Notes under the pieces: generated by a model | Seen by the model: only the letters and a program-made list of their open reading frames with translations | Told to the model about the DNA's origin: nothing | The model's database searches: none | Source: Xanthostigma xanthostigma | Taxonomy: Eukaryota; Arthropoda; Insecta; Raphidioptera; Raphidiidae | Direction: 5' to 3' | Length of the DNA stretch: 64,000 nucleotides | NCBI GenBank assembly: GCA_963575645.1 | Contig: OY754464.1 | Span: forward strand, 31,883,501-31,947,500 | In this document: one piece after another, positions 34,132 through 45,121 of the stretch | Position numbering within the stretch: position 1 is the stretch's first letter | How the letters are laid out: every line of letters starts with the position of its first letter | Position numbers and translations under genes: made by a program

Positions 34132-35746
34132 TTTTTGACGTGATAACGTCTTATAAATTGATGAATCACCAATCTTATAAATTGATAAAACACCGGCTGC
34201 ATGCACGAATAAGTGTAACGTTCCTAACGTATCGTTCCTAACGTTCGTAACGCGTAACGCGTAACGTTCCGCCTGACCCTGTGCGTGCTTTTTGCTAATT
34301 TCTCGCTCAATTTAAATCAGATCGGTTTGAAACCAGTCTTAAACGAAAGAGGAGAACATTTTACATAGATTTCGTATAACAGAATTTGCCTAAACAGTTT
34401 TTTTATACAAATTTATATAGAAAAATAGCTGTATAAATGCAATGTTGTCTAATGCATGGCGCGACGCGGTCGGTCGTCTTTGTTTGCCGTACATGGAAAT
34501 TAGAAAATAACGTATGTCTTGTCTTAACATGAAAACGGCTGCATTTCTAATGTTTAATTCAATTTTTTGACATTAGTATTTTGTGAAATGCAACGCCTTC
34601 TAAGTTAAGTATTGGAATAACTAATTATTATTAGAACATAATACTTTGACAGTTGCAAACGTCACTTTTGACATTTCTTATCATTCCGACACCAAGGATA
34701 AGCGGATTGAAACCAAATTTTGGGAGGTTTAGGTTATGTATTACGGAATACGTTATCACGTAAAACTATCGTCCGTAAACCGACTTTACAGACAACCAAT
34801 TTTTTTGACGTGATAACGTCTTATAAATTGATGAATCACCAATATTATAAATTGATAAAACACCGGCTGCATGTACGAAAAAGTGTAACGTAACGTTCCT
34901 AACGTTCGTAACGCGTAACGCATAACGCATAACGCGTAACGTTCCGCCTGACGCTTTTTGCTAATTTCTCGCTCAATTTAAATCAGATCGGTTTGAAACC
35001 AGTTTTAAACGAAAGAGGAGAACATTTTACATAGATTTCGTATAACAGAATTTGCCTAAACAGTTTTTTTATACAAATTTATATAGAAAAATATTTTATA
35101 CAAATTTATATAGAAAAATAGCTGTATAAATGCAATGTTGTCTAATGCATGGCGCGACGCGGTCGGTTGTCTTTGTTTGCCGTACATGGAAATTAGAAGC
35201 AAACGTATGTCTTGTCTTAACATGAAAACGGCTGCATTTCTAATGTTTAATTCAATTTTTTGACATTAGTATTTTGAGAATTGCAACGCCTTCTAAGTTA
35301 GGTATTGGAATAACTAATTATTATTAGAACATAATACCTACTTTGTAAGTTGCAAACGTCACTTTTGACATTTCTTATCATTCCGACACCAAGGATAAGC
35401 GGATTGAAACCAAATTTTGGGAGGTTTAGGTTATGTATTACGGAATACGTTATCACGTAAAACTATCGTCCGTAAACCGACTTTACAGACAACCAATTTT
35501 TTTTTGACATTAGTATATTGTGAAATGCAACGCCTTCTAAGTTAAGTATTGGAATAACTAATTATTATTAGAACATAATACTTTGTAAGTTGCAAACGTC
35601 ACTTTTGACATTTCTTATCATTCCGACACCAAGGATAAGCGGATTGAAACCAAATTTTGGGAGGTTTAGGTTATGTATTACGGAATACGTTATCACGTAA
35701 AACTATCGTCCGTAAACCGACTTTACAGACAACCAATTTTTTTATA
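34132..35746 (+). repeat. Tandem array R7: two units and one 5'-truncated unit
   Basis: Unit 1 (34132-34800) and unit 2 (34801-about 35500) both start TTTTTTGACGTGATAACGTC, carry a TAACGTTCCTAACGTTCG-type minirepeat, a GCATGGCGCGACGCGGTCGG block and a CCGACACCAAGGATAAGCGG block, and end CCGACTTTACAGACAACCAA. Unit 3 (35501-35746) keeps only the last 245 bp and is joined at a shared TTTTTTGAC. Unit 2 has an extra 33-bp internal duplication (ATACAAATTTATATAGAAAA, 35071-35120). Each unit has ACGTGATAACGT at the 5' side and CGTTATCACGT near the 3' side, a short inverted pair. No ORF over 70 codons. Confidence 0.85.
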
Positions 35747-35895
35747 CAGTTTTATATAGAAATAAATTCAATTTGATATAACCGATGGTAAACATCTTTC
35801 GGTTTCTGTCTGTTGTACAGTGTAATATGGTAATTGAAAGATTGCGTATGTTCTGGCTTTAAATAAAATCGGTCGATAATTTTATTTATTAAACG
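35747..35895 (+). repeat. R2 repeat copy, 3' part after the array
   Basis: Continues the interrupted R2 copy, includes AAAGATTGCGTATGTTCTG (matching 4858-4880 in reverse), and ends with ATCGGTCGATAATTTTATTT, a word shared with 16114, 20814 and 20914. Confidence 0.55.
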
Positions 35896-36214
35896 ACAAA
35901 CTGACAAATCATTGCAATATTAATCATAAAATATTTCAGCTTCGATTCACCCTTAGCTCTCGCATGTTATCTAGCGTTAACTAATGTAAAATTAACTCTC
36001 GCAAGAGGTGAATTTACTGTTACAAATGTGCTTTAAATATGAGAAATATTGTCTGAATGTGTTACTGTTAAAGTTCCGACGATGCCATTGTTTGAAAATT
36101 TTTTGTTATAGGTATAGCATTTTAGCAATACCTGTTTCTTAACAATATTAATAGCGGACGTTAGTTAGATCTAACAATTCATTATAAAAAGTTTCTATTA
36201 GTAAAGATACGATT

Positions 36215-36696
36215 TTTTAACCGACTTCAACAAAAAGGAGGGGGTTCTATGTTCGTCTGTATATTTTTTTTTTTATGTATGTTCACCGATTTCTCCGTCA
36301 ATTATGAACCGATTTTCAAATTTTTTTTTTTATTCGACAAAGTGCACCTCAGAGGTGGTCCCATCGGAACCAAATCAGGATCTGATGGTGAAATCCGGAG
36401 AAATCGCGGGAAACTCTCAAATTTCAAAGCCACACATAATGTTTTTTATGTATGTTCACCGATTTTTAATGTTAGATTAACACTAAAAAGAGAAAAATAA
36501 AATATTTTTAACAAAAAAATTGAACCGACTTCACACTAAAAAGTAAAAAATAATTGCGTATTGAAATGTTTTGGAGTCGGTGTAGTTCTCGGAATAGATT
36601 GCATTTTGGCTGACACCGACTCCAAAACATTTCAATACGCAATTATTTTTTACTTTTTAGTGTGAAGTCGGTTCATTTTTTTGTTAAAAATATTTT
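36215..36696 (+). mobile_element. Hairpin-ended element R4, copy 2
   Basis: Starts TTAACCGACTTCAACAAAAA and ends in the same hairpin as copy 1 (arms 36499-36583 and 36613-36696). The body matches 7985-8220 closely. It lacks the reversed 5' end and the long TA tract found in copy 1. An 83-codon frame in the body is not conserved in a coding manner. Confidence 0.78.
36499..36696. repeat. R4 terminal hairpin, loop in orientation 'flop'
   Basis: Arms as in copy 1. The 29-nt loop (36584-36612) starts AGTTCTCGGAATAG and ends CATTTTGGCTG: the reverse complement of the copy-1 loop with two mismatches in 29. Confidence 0.9.
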
Positions 36697-36699
36697 ATT

Positions 36700-38615
36700 T
36701 TTTAAATAATAGTTAAATCCTGAGTTGTTTAAAATAAAGCACGCCCGCTTTTCTATAAACAGCTTGCATAGTGTACAGCATTGTGTTTTGTTGCTGTCTG
36801 GAAGATGGAATGTTTAAGCTGAGGAATTCTGCCCCACATAAAACAACAATGCGTGTTGCCAACCCTTCACTTTTGTGTAAGGATGAACATATTTTAAGTT
36901 AAGGTGTATCAAAACACGAGAAAATTGCTAAATAATTTGTATTAAAACAGATTTTTTAGGGTAAATAAAAAATATACAGTTATATATACAGAAAAATTAA
37001 GTATCGATCAAATAAAAATATTTGATCGTTTAGTCGAATGGAATGAATACTGAAAAATGTCAATAAAGAAAGTTTTTGGTTGATCTGAATTAATAAAAAC
37101 CGTAGGTGAGTTAAAGTGACAATAATTGTTTCAAATCGATTCGAGAGAAAAAAAATACATTCGAAAAAAGGTATCATGCAATTTACTTGACCAAATTTCT
37201 AAATAATATTTTTTTAAGTCGAGCGCAGTATTTGATAAATATACTCATTCTCGTTTAGTATGAAGTCAGGGAGATATAGTGGAGATATTAGAAATTGTAT
37301 TTTAAAAACCTTTTGATATGTAAAGTTTTTAAACTGCTTGCGTAGTCCTTCAATTAAGTTGGAAAATTCTGTGGTCCCCTACCTGGGGGTAATTATTATC
37401 AAAGGATTTAAATGGGATTTTCTGAGGGGCGATTCTTAGTATTTCTTCGGAGAAATAAATGCGTTTAACTTCAGCTGGCAAGAGAACATGACGAATATTT
37501 TAACATATGAAGATAAGGCTGCCAGTTTTCTTCACAATTTCCAGCTTTCCCCTAATTAATTCCAAATTCAAATATCTAACAATTTTTTAAACCAAAAGTA
37601 ATAAATTTTTGTTTGAAAGTCTAGAAAGGTATGGTTGTTCAGAAAATAAATATTCCGATGTATATAATATTATTATCTAGATTAATCTGATAGGTTTTAT
37701 GACAGGGTCGCTAAAAATACGGCATTATAATATGCACACAATTTTATATACGTAAATTTATTCCGAGTCACAAAAAGATAAACAAAAAAAAATTGTTTAT
37801 ATGCGCAAGAGTTCAAAGCTTTGATGGCGTATCGACACAGTACACAATTTATGTAAATACGCAACCTCATACAACGTAGCCATGATAAAATCAAAATAGA
37901 GGAAGGTATAAAAATACCAATTAATTGGAAGAATGTAAATATGTAACGAAGGAATACAAATAATGCAAATTATGTGATATGAGTGAAATGTTGGCTATTT
38001 TGTGAAAAATATGGTTTTAGTCCTACCCCGCTATAAAATTGCTGCATTACACGCGTATACGGTATGCATGTAAAGTGACCTATTCCAAACTTGTGCGGTA
38101 AAGCAAAATAAAAGTGTTCAAGAAGCTGCACGCTTACCAATTCAGCTATACAGTGCGCTCGGCTAAAGAAGACCGGTGAAGAAAGGGCGAGAAGTCGCTG
38201 ATGTGTACCATGAGGTCCCTTATTGCATAGAAGCGGCTCCAGGATCATTACCTTTTACAAATATAAAATGCATGTGCGCTCGTCTGAAATAAGGTCATTG
38301 TACATTCCATAGACTTCTTCTTTTAAAGTTCATACTGTAGGGTACAATAGTTTTTATTTTTTCTGGTCTCAAATTATGTTTAAATACTCAAAAAATTCAA
38401 AAAGCAAATATTACATAATACATAGATCTCACCTAAAATTGGAAGATAGATAGAAATTTTTTATTTACATAGCCGGTAATCCGAGTGTAATACGTCAAAA
38501 TACAGTTTATATTTAAAAATAAAATTAGTTAAAAATTATTGCCTATAGAGTAAAATTACAGTCATATGAACAACTGCTTAACAATAGCCTAACTTTTTTT
38601 TCAAAGTATCTATAC
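36700..38615. other. Mostly unique DNA; GC-richer block at 38080-38250
   Basis: No confirmed feature. The block at 38080-38250 is GC-richer and, on minus, carries a 92-codon frame starting at an ATG (38248) and an A-box-like TAGCTGAATTGGTAAGCGTG without a B box. Neither the protein nor a SINE family is recognised. Confidence 0.4.
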
Positions 38616-38619
38616 TCTT

Positions 38620-40456
38620 ATAGTTTAAGCTCCCATGACACAAAAAGTTACCCCAAAGAACACCTCAAAATTATAAAGTGAAAATGGCTGAAAAACATGT
38701 CAGAAACATGTTACGCCCGCCAGACAAGTAAAAATTTGTTAATTGTTATTTTTTATGAATTTTTGAAATTTAAAAAAAAACATGATTTTACTTTCCAAAA
38801 CACCTGCTTGAAATTTATACAATTTGTAGTAAATAATGTACCATTTTTGAAAAAATTGGTCTGGCTGACAATTTTTGTTAATAAATTAGCCAGACTTCAT
38901 TTGTTATAAACCATTTTTTTTTACGAAAATACATTTCATAACACCTCCTTGAATTTTTTTTTTAAATAAAGTTTAAGATCTCTTCTATCTAATACAACTG
39001 GTCTGGCTGGCAATTTTTGTTAATAAATTGGTCAGACTTCATTTGTTATAAAATTTTTTGTTTATGAAGTCTGTCATAGTAAAAAACATTTTTTCGCTGA
39101 CAGACCAATTTTTATGCATAAAATAGATGTCAAACCTTCTTTCAGAAAAAAATTAAGGCGGTGTTTTGACACGGCCCTTGTAAAAGCTAATTTGTTTATA
39201 AAAAAACGCTGTCACGGCGCTTAAAAATTGAATCTGGCATGGTAAAAAACAATATTTTGATGAAAAATGTATTAAAGTATATAAAAGGGATCTACCGTAT
39301 TAATTTAGAATAAAAAAAAAAAAAAAAATCTAAGTAGCAACGATTATACCATATTTTTTCATTAAAAAATGTGGTCGCAGCACTCGAAAAATGAAGTCTG
39401 TCATAGTAAAAATAATGTTTTTGCTGACAGACCAATTTTTATGCATAAAATAGATGTCAAACCTTCTTTCAGAAAAAAATTAAGGTGGTGTTTTGACACG
39501 GCCCTTGTAAAAGCTAATTTGTTTATAAAAAAAACGCTGTCACGGCGCTTAAAAATTGAATCTGACATGGTAAAAAACAATATTTTGATGAAAAATGTAT
39601 TAAAGTATATAAAAGGAATCTACTGTATTAATTTGGAATAAAAAAAAAATTTTTTTCTAGTTAGCAACGGTTATACCATATTTTTTCATTAAATGCGACC
39701 ACATTTTTTAATGAAAAAATATGGTATAATCGTTGCTAACTAGAAAAAAAATTTTTTTTATTTATTCTAAATTAATACGGTAGATCCCTTTTATATACTT
39801 TAATACATTTTTCATCAAAATATTGTTTTTTACCATGCCAGATTCAATTTTTAAGCGCCGTGACAGCGTTTTTTTATAAACAAATTAGCTTTTACAAGGG
39901 CCGTGTCAAAACACCGCCTTAATTTTTTTCTGAAAGAAGGTTTGACATCTATTTTATGCATAAAAATTGGTCTGTCAGCGAAAAAATGTTTTTTACTATG
40001 ACAGACTTCATAAACAAAAAATTTTATAACAAATGAAGTCTGACCAATTTATTAACAAAAATTGCCAGCCAGACCAGTTGTATTAGATAGAAGAGATCTT
40101 AAACTTTATTTAAAAAAAAAATTCAAGGAGGTGTTATGAAATGTATTTTCGTAAAAAAAAATGGTTTATAACAAATGAAGTCTGGCTAATTTATTAACAA
40201 AAATTGTCAGCCAGACCAATTTTTTCAAAAATGGTACATTATTTACTACAAATTGTATAAATTTCAAGCAGGTGTTTTGGAAAGTAAAATCATGTTTTTT
40301 TTTTAAATTTCAAAAATTCATAAAAAATAACAATTAACAAATTTTTACTTGTCTGGCGGGCGTAACATGTTTCTGACATGTTTTTCAGCTATTTTCACTT
40401 TATAATTTTGAGGTGTTCTTTGGGGTAACTTTTTGTGTCATGGGAGCTTAAACTAT
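38620..40456. mobile_element. Giant foldback element, 1.84-kb palindrome with internal direct duplication
   Basis: The left arm starts GTTTAAGCTCCCATGACAC (38623) and the right arm ends with its complement (40453), with TA on both sides (38621-38622, 40454-40455). Arms 38623-39379 and 39694-40453 match almost perfectly over 750 bp. Between them, 39388-39693 is a direct copy of the inner part of the left arm (39065-39365), making the structure A, partial A, A-inverse. A 90-codon frame in the extra copy is broken by one A in the other two copies, so it is not a conserved gene. Confidence 0.88.
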
Positions 40457-40458
40457 TA

Positions 40459-41172
40459 GTCCGGGAGGTGGTGTCAAAATTTATCAGTGATTTATCTCCG
40501 ACTCAAATGTAATTGATTGAAGAGTTTAACCATTACTCTGTTCGAAATCGAAAGTCAGTCAGCGCGACCGCGGTGGGTGTGGGCATGGGAGGCTGTGAAA
40601 CTCGTCGGAAAAACTATGAAAAAAAGTGATAAATCTGCTGATGAAAATTTGTTAGATTGTAAATAATTGATGATTAAACGTGAAAATACTCGTCAGTCAC
40701 TTTCCCGACGGGGGAAACATCGTCAGTCAGAGGTTTGAAGCCTTTAAAAGAATATCAATTGCTCAGTGTTTGAATTTAAAATCGATATTTTCAGAACGAA
40801 TAGTAGAAACTGAAACATTCTATTCCTACTATTCGTTCTAAAAATATCGATTTTAAATTCAAACGCTGAGCAATTGATATTCTTTTAAAGGCTTCAAACC
40901 TTCGATTGACGATGTTTCCCCCATCGGGAAAGTGACTGAAGAGTATTTTCACGTTTAATCATCAATTATTTACAATCTAACAAATTTTCATCAGCAGATT
41001 TATCACTTTTTTTCATATTTTTTCCGACGAGTTTCACAGCCTCCCACGACCACACCCACCGCGGTCGCGCTGACTGACTTTCGATTTCGAACAGAGTAAT
41101 GGTTAAACTCTTCAATCAATTACATTTGAGTGGGAGATAAATAACTGATAAATTTTGACACCACCCCCGGAC
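40459..41172. mobile_element. Foldback element, 714-bp palindrome, TA target duplication
   Basis: Starts GTCCGGGAGGTGGTGTCAAA and ends CACCACCCCCGGAC (a one-base difference), flanked by TA (40457-40458 and 41173-41174). Arms of about 345 bp are near-identical, with a short central loop around 40810-40830. It begins 3 bp after the end of the previous foldback. No protein. Confidence 0.88.
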
Positions 41173-41547
41173 TATCTGTATATTTTTGGTCTCAGGAGGC
41201 AACTTGTTATAATTACTCAATTTCTGAATGTCAGTCTGTACGTATTTTATGCCTCTGTGAGCCCTGGTGCTAATATAAACTGTGATTAGTATTTAATTTA
41301 TTATACTTTAAAGTATTTTCTCAAAATAAAATGTATATTTAAGACTGACTCCAATTCGATGGAACGTGACTACGTGGTTAAAATGATAATTTGTACAATT
41401 TTGAAAGTATGCTTTATGACGGAGACTTTGAAAAGCAGACGGCAGAATTAGAATATAATAAAATCACATTTCAAATAATGCTTAAATACGATGGTATAAT
41501 AAACTTATTATTGAGTATAATACCCAGAATGACATTCCTAAAGGAAG

Positions 41548-41790
41548 CGCGTTATGTAGCCGAGCGGTTAAGTGCGCTTATCTTAAAAGTACAAGGTGGC
41601 TGGTTGGATACCGACAGCTACAGTGTTGACACTAATATAAAATTCGTTGTGTGCCTACGAACTGATGCACCTCTTTTTTCACCTTTATTCTCTCTGACCC
41701 GATGGGTACTTATCAAAATTTCTGGCTGGGTCTACCTTGACTTTTTCTTAGCTTGGCGAGAAGTTTCCATATAAAAAAAAAAATAGTTTA
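41548..41790 (+). repeat. tRNA-derived SINE-like head and body
   Basis: A box TAGCCGAGCGGTTAAGTGC at 41557-41575 and B-box-like GGTTGGATACC at 41602-41612 are 45 nt apart. The A box resembles those of tRNA-Ser/Leu. About 150 bp of unrelated body follows and ends near a poly-A run at 41774. A 127-codon frame over this region is not credible as a gene, since the pol III boxes lie inside it. Confidence 0.6.
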
Positions 41791-42025
41791 CAAAACATCC
41801 CGCAAGTTCTCCAATGTATAACAAAATTAAAAAAAAAACAATTGAAAAAATATTTTTAAAAAAATTAATAAATTTAAAGAAAAAAATTTGAAAAGAAGTT
41901 TGACCCTGCAGGCCATCCCTGTAACTTCCCGCTATTTTCGAGTTCAAAACGCTCAAAAATATATAAAATATAGCAAGAAGTTTATTTTTTAGCTCTTCGA
42001 GCTCAAAAAAAAACCACTTTGTTAC

Positions 42026-42725
42026 GAAATTTTCGTTCACTATATCTCATGAACAAATGAACCGATTTTGATGCGATTTGCGGCAGTCGACTCAATTTTT
42101 TATCCTAAAAAAAGTAATTTATTACAGAAAAATCGATCTCATAGGAATTTTACGAGCAATTTAAAAAAAACACTTTTTACAAATTTTTCGTTCACGATAT
42201 CTCGTGAACAAATGAGCCGATTTTGATGCGGTTTGCGTCGATCGACGCAGTTTTTTTAACCTAAGAAAGTAAATTATTACAAAAAAATCGATTTGATAAG
42301 AATTTTACGAGTAATTATAAAAAAATTTTTTTTTCCTAATTTTTCGTTCACGTTATCTCATGAACAAGTGAACCAATTTTGATCTGGTTTGCGGCGATCG
42401 ACGCAGTTTTTTTAACCTAAGAAAGTAAATTATTACAAAAAATCGATTTGATAAGAATTTTACGAGTAATTATAAAAAATTACTTTTCTCCTAATTTTTC
42501 GTTCACGTTATCTCATGAACAAATGAACCAATTTTGATCTGGTTTGCGGCGATCGACGCAGTTTTTTTAGCCTAAGAAAGTAATTTATTACAAAAAAATT
42601 GATCTGATAACAATTTTAAGAATCATTTTAAAAAAACACTTTTTTACGATTTTTTCGTTCACGGTATCTCGTGAACAAATGAACCGATTTTGATGCGATT
42701 TGCGGAAATCGACGCAGTTTGTTAA
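42026..42725. repeat. Tandem array, five units of ~155 bp
   Basis: TTCGTTCAC starts occur at 42032, 42187, 42343, 42499 and 42654 (spacing 155-156). Each unit continues ATCTCRTGAACAAATGAACC, TTTGATGCGRTTTGCGG and ATCGACGCAGTTTTTTTA. The last unit is partial. Confidence 0.92.
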
Positions 42726-42950
42726 GGAGAAGAGCTGATTAGATTTTGGAATTATTCGGTTTAGTAGTTAAGAAAATATTTTACAAAAACAAATTTTAAA
42801 AAATTTTTGAAACTTGTTTTTTTAAGATTTCTCAAAATTTTTTGGGCCGAATCGTTTCAAATTTTCAGGAAGTCTAAGTTCACCAAGATCACGTCAGATG
42901 CTGCAAACCGCGTTTCAGTCGGACACTCCGTTCAAAAGATATAAAAGGTT

Positions 42951-42957
<7 letters not shown>

Positions 42958-42994
<37 letters not shown>

Positions 42995-42997
42995 TAC
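42958..42997. repeat. (CA)n microsatellite with CATA flanks
   Basis: About 13 CA units between TACATACATA runs, inside the nested element. Confidence 0.95.
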
Positions 42998-43827
42998 AGC
43001 CCTACGGACATCATCGCCAAAATAGTTTTAATAGCTTCCTAGGACCTCAAAACGTCGAGATCTGGCGAAAACTCGATTTTCGAAAATCGGGGTGAAACCA
43101 ACAACTTCCCGATTTTTGAAAAAAAAAAAAAATTTTTTTTTTTTTTTAAGCGGGAAGTTAAAAATTGAAAAAAAAATTAAAATACTTGAAAAAATAAAAA
43201 AACATATAGGTACCTATATAAGAAATATATATAATAATATAATAATGCATAAATATTAAGTGGACTAAAATGGTATAAAAAGAAAATTAAAAATCAATAG
43301 TATTGCCAGGAATCAAACCCAGGATCTTGCCCTTGCTGGATGTGCCGGTGTCATTATGGTATAGAAGAGTAGTAGTTATTTAAAAGTAATTTACACAGTA
43401 ATTATTATATTGTTTTTTCAAACTTTTAGCTAATAAAATAAAAACTGTTTATAAAAATTAAACTCTTGAACGCATTTCATTGCATTTAAATAGGGCTCTA
43501 CTCTGATAGTAAACAAAGTGAATAAAACATAAACCAAGGCGACCCGACCTAAATTGCGATCTGTAGAGCTCGGACGTACATACATACGTACAGACTAACC
43601 GACAACTGCTATTCGACATTTTCAATTACAATTTTTGGACTATTTGTGAACCTGAATCAATCTAAAAATGGTTCCGTCTTATAAAGCAGAATTTCCTATT
43701 TTTAAAAAAATACAATTTGAATGGTTTCGTGCAAATTAACTTAGATATAACTTCTTGTATGAACGAAAGTCAGCTCTGAAGCGCAAAGCGATAATAGAGC
43801 ACATACCGCTAGTTTAGCGATATGTGC

Positions 43828-44647
43828 AATATAAGTATTCATAATTAATTTATTGTTAGAAAATTTTAACTTTAGTAGCGATAAAGCACGTGAATTTTAA
43901 AAATTAACTTCGTTAGTATTTCTGAGAATCTTTTTTACACATTTCCATAAAATTTCTATTATAAAATCTACGTACATTCTTGAGTGCTTGGTACATATAA
44001 CATGACCAAGAATAATACAAGGAAATTCAGTACGATTCGAAATTATGAATCAATTCATATACATTCACGATCTTTCTCTTCCCCCAACATTTTATTTCTG
44101 TACACAATAAAAGATATAAAATGAAAAACATTTAATTTCATTTCAAAGTTTTTATTTTCAGCTAGCAACATAAACATAAGACGTCGAACTGTGCCGCCAA
44201 CATAATATAATCTTGTTTATTAGTTTGCTTTTTTATTCTTTCTGATCCCTCACCATGTTTTGACGTAAGGCTATTTCCTCAGTTCAAAACAATGCGTATA
44301 AACTGATTAATTTGTTTTTTATTCAATGAAAGGCAAATAACGCCTCTTGACAAATGACAGCAGTAATTTTTAAATATTTTTTCTCTGCAAGCAAACAAAT
44401 GAATTTAATTAATGGGACTAAGCTATTTTTACGACTTAATATATACAGGCTATCACATTTTATGTTTTTAAAATATAACATTTCTGCTTACAGTAACGCA
44501 AAACTTCCTACGGAAATGTGAGCAAAGAAGTACCTTTACGAGCATGATCATGTCTGTTCATCAGTAACATTATATCCTCAAAAACCATTTACCATGTAAA
44601 CTTGAAGTTTGTGAGTGCCAGCTAAATGACAAAACTAACTCATATAA
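43828..44647. other. No recognisable feature
   Basis: AT-rich background with no supportable frames or element ends. Confidence 0.5.
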
Positions 44648-44817
44648 AGTTGTCAAGACTAATCAAGAGTGTAGTAAGATTAAAATTATAGGACTTATCG
44701 ACAATGAAAAAAAAAAATTGTTATATAAATAAATAATTTATTATTTTGTGACGTCGCTCCATGAGTTCTATCTATAATTTTATTCGTACTACACTCTCGA
44801 TTTGTCTTGACAACTCG
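44648..44817. mobile_element. Short MITE, ~170 bp, ~50-bp TIRs
   Basis: AGTTGTCAAGACTAATCAAG..AGTGTAGTAAGATTAAAATT at the left is mirrored by TAATTTTATTCGTACTACAC..TTGTCTTGACAACT at the right. The spacer is about 65 bp and AT-rich with a TGACGTCGCTCC word. Target duplication is not clear. Confidence 0.75.
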
Positions 44818-45109
44818 ATATTAGTTATTTTTATCATTTAGTTTGTAAGGTTATTTAAGTTTACAATATAAATGTTTTTTTTGGGAAATACCACTCATTT
44901 ATGTTTTATTTTGATCCTTTTTTTATAAAGTCAGTTCAAGCAAAATAATTGTAAGATACGTAATACAATTTCAAAAAATATTTCTGTACCTACACTGTAA
45001 GAGATTTTAGACGACATTAACAGTGCAGTAAAAAAAAATGTGTTCATGAGGAGATAATAGTTAAATGTGTTGAAAATTGACCTTTAGATATCTAAATTTT
45101 TTTATTTGT

Positions 45110-45121
45110 CCGGGGGGGGGG
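45110..45121. repeat. Poly-G run
   Basis: Ten consecutive G preceded by CC in otherwise AT-rich DNA. The 44818-46140 interval around it has nothing else to report. Confidence 0.9.

Larger units (their letters stand above)
41934..43158. mobile_element. Nested TIR element with a five-unit tandem array
   Basis: Ends are ACTTCCCGCT and AGCGGGAAGT, flanked by TA (41932-41933 and 43159-43160), as in Tc1/mariner-type MITEs. The interior holds a 155-bp tandem array, an (AC)n microsatellite and a CGAAAATCGGGGTGAAACCA block. No transposase. Elements with the same termini and array are common in insect genomes as far as I recall. Confidence 0.75.
41795..43827 (-). mobile_element. tRNA-module element R6, copy interrupted by a nested element
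   Basis: Begins ACATCCCGCAAGTT (41795) and ends with the R6 hairpin (43799-43827). A degenerate tRNA-like B box (complement GGGTTTGATTCCT, 43308-43320), the AACTGCTATTCG block and other R6 landmarks follow in the expected order. A 1.2-kb element lies between 41934 and 43158. Without it, the AAAATTGAAAAAA context agrees with the 57525 copy. Confidence 0.7.

Noticed and set aside
38080..38250. A-box-like TAGCTGAATTGGTAAGCGTG as a SINE head
   Set aside because: No B box about 45 nt downstream; the block remains unassigned.
39369..39641. 90-codon basic frame inside the giant foldback
   Set aside because: The other two copies of the same sequence have one A fewer and are frameshifted, so the frame is not conserved.
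41391..41774. 127-codon open frame
   Set aside because: It has no recognisable domain and runs through pol III A and B boxes of a SINE-like head, so chance is more likely.
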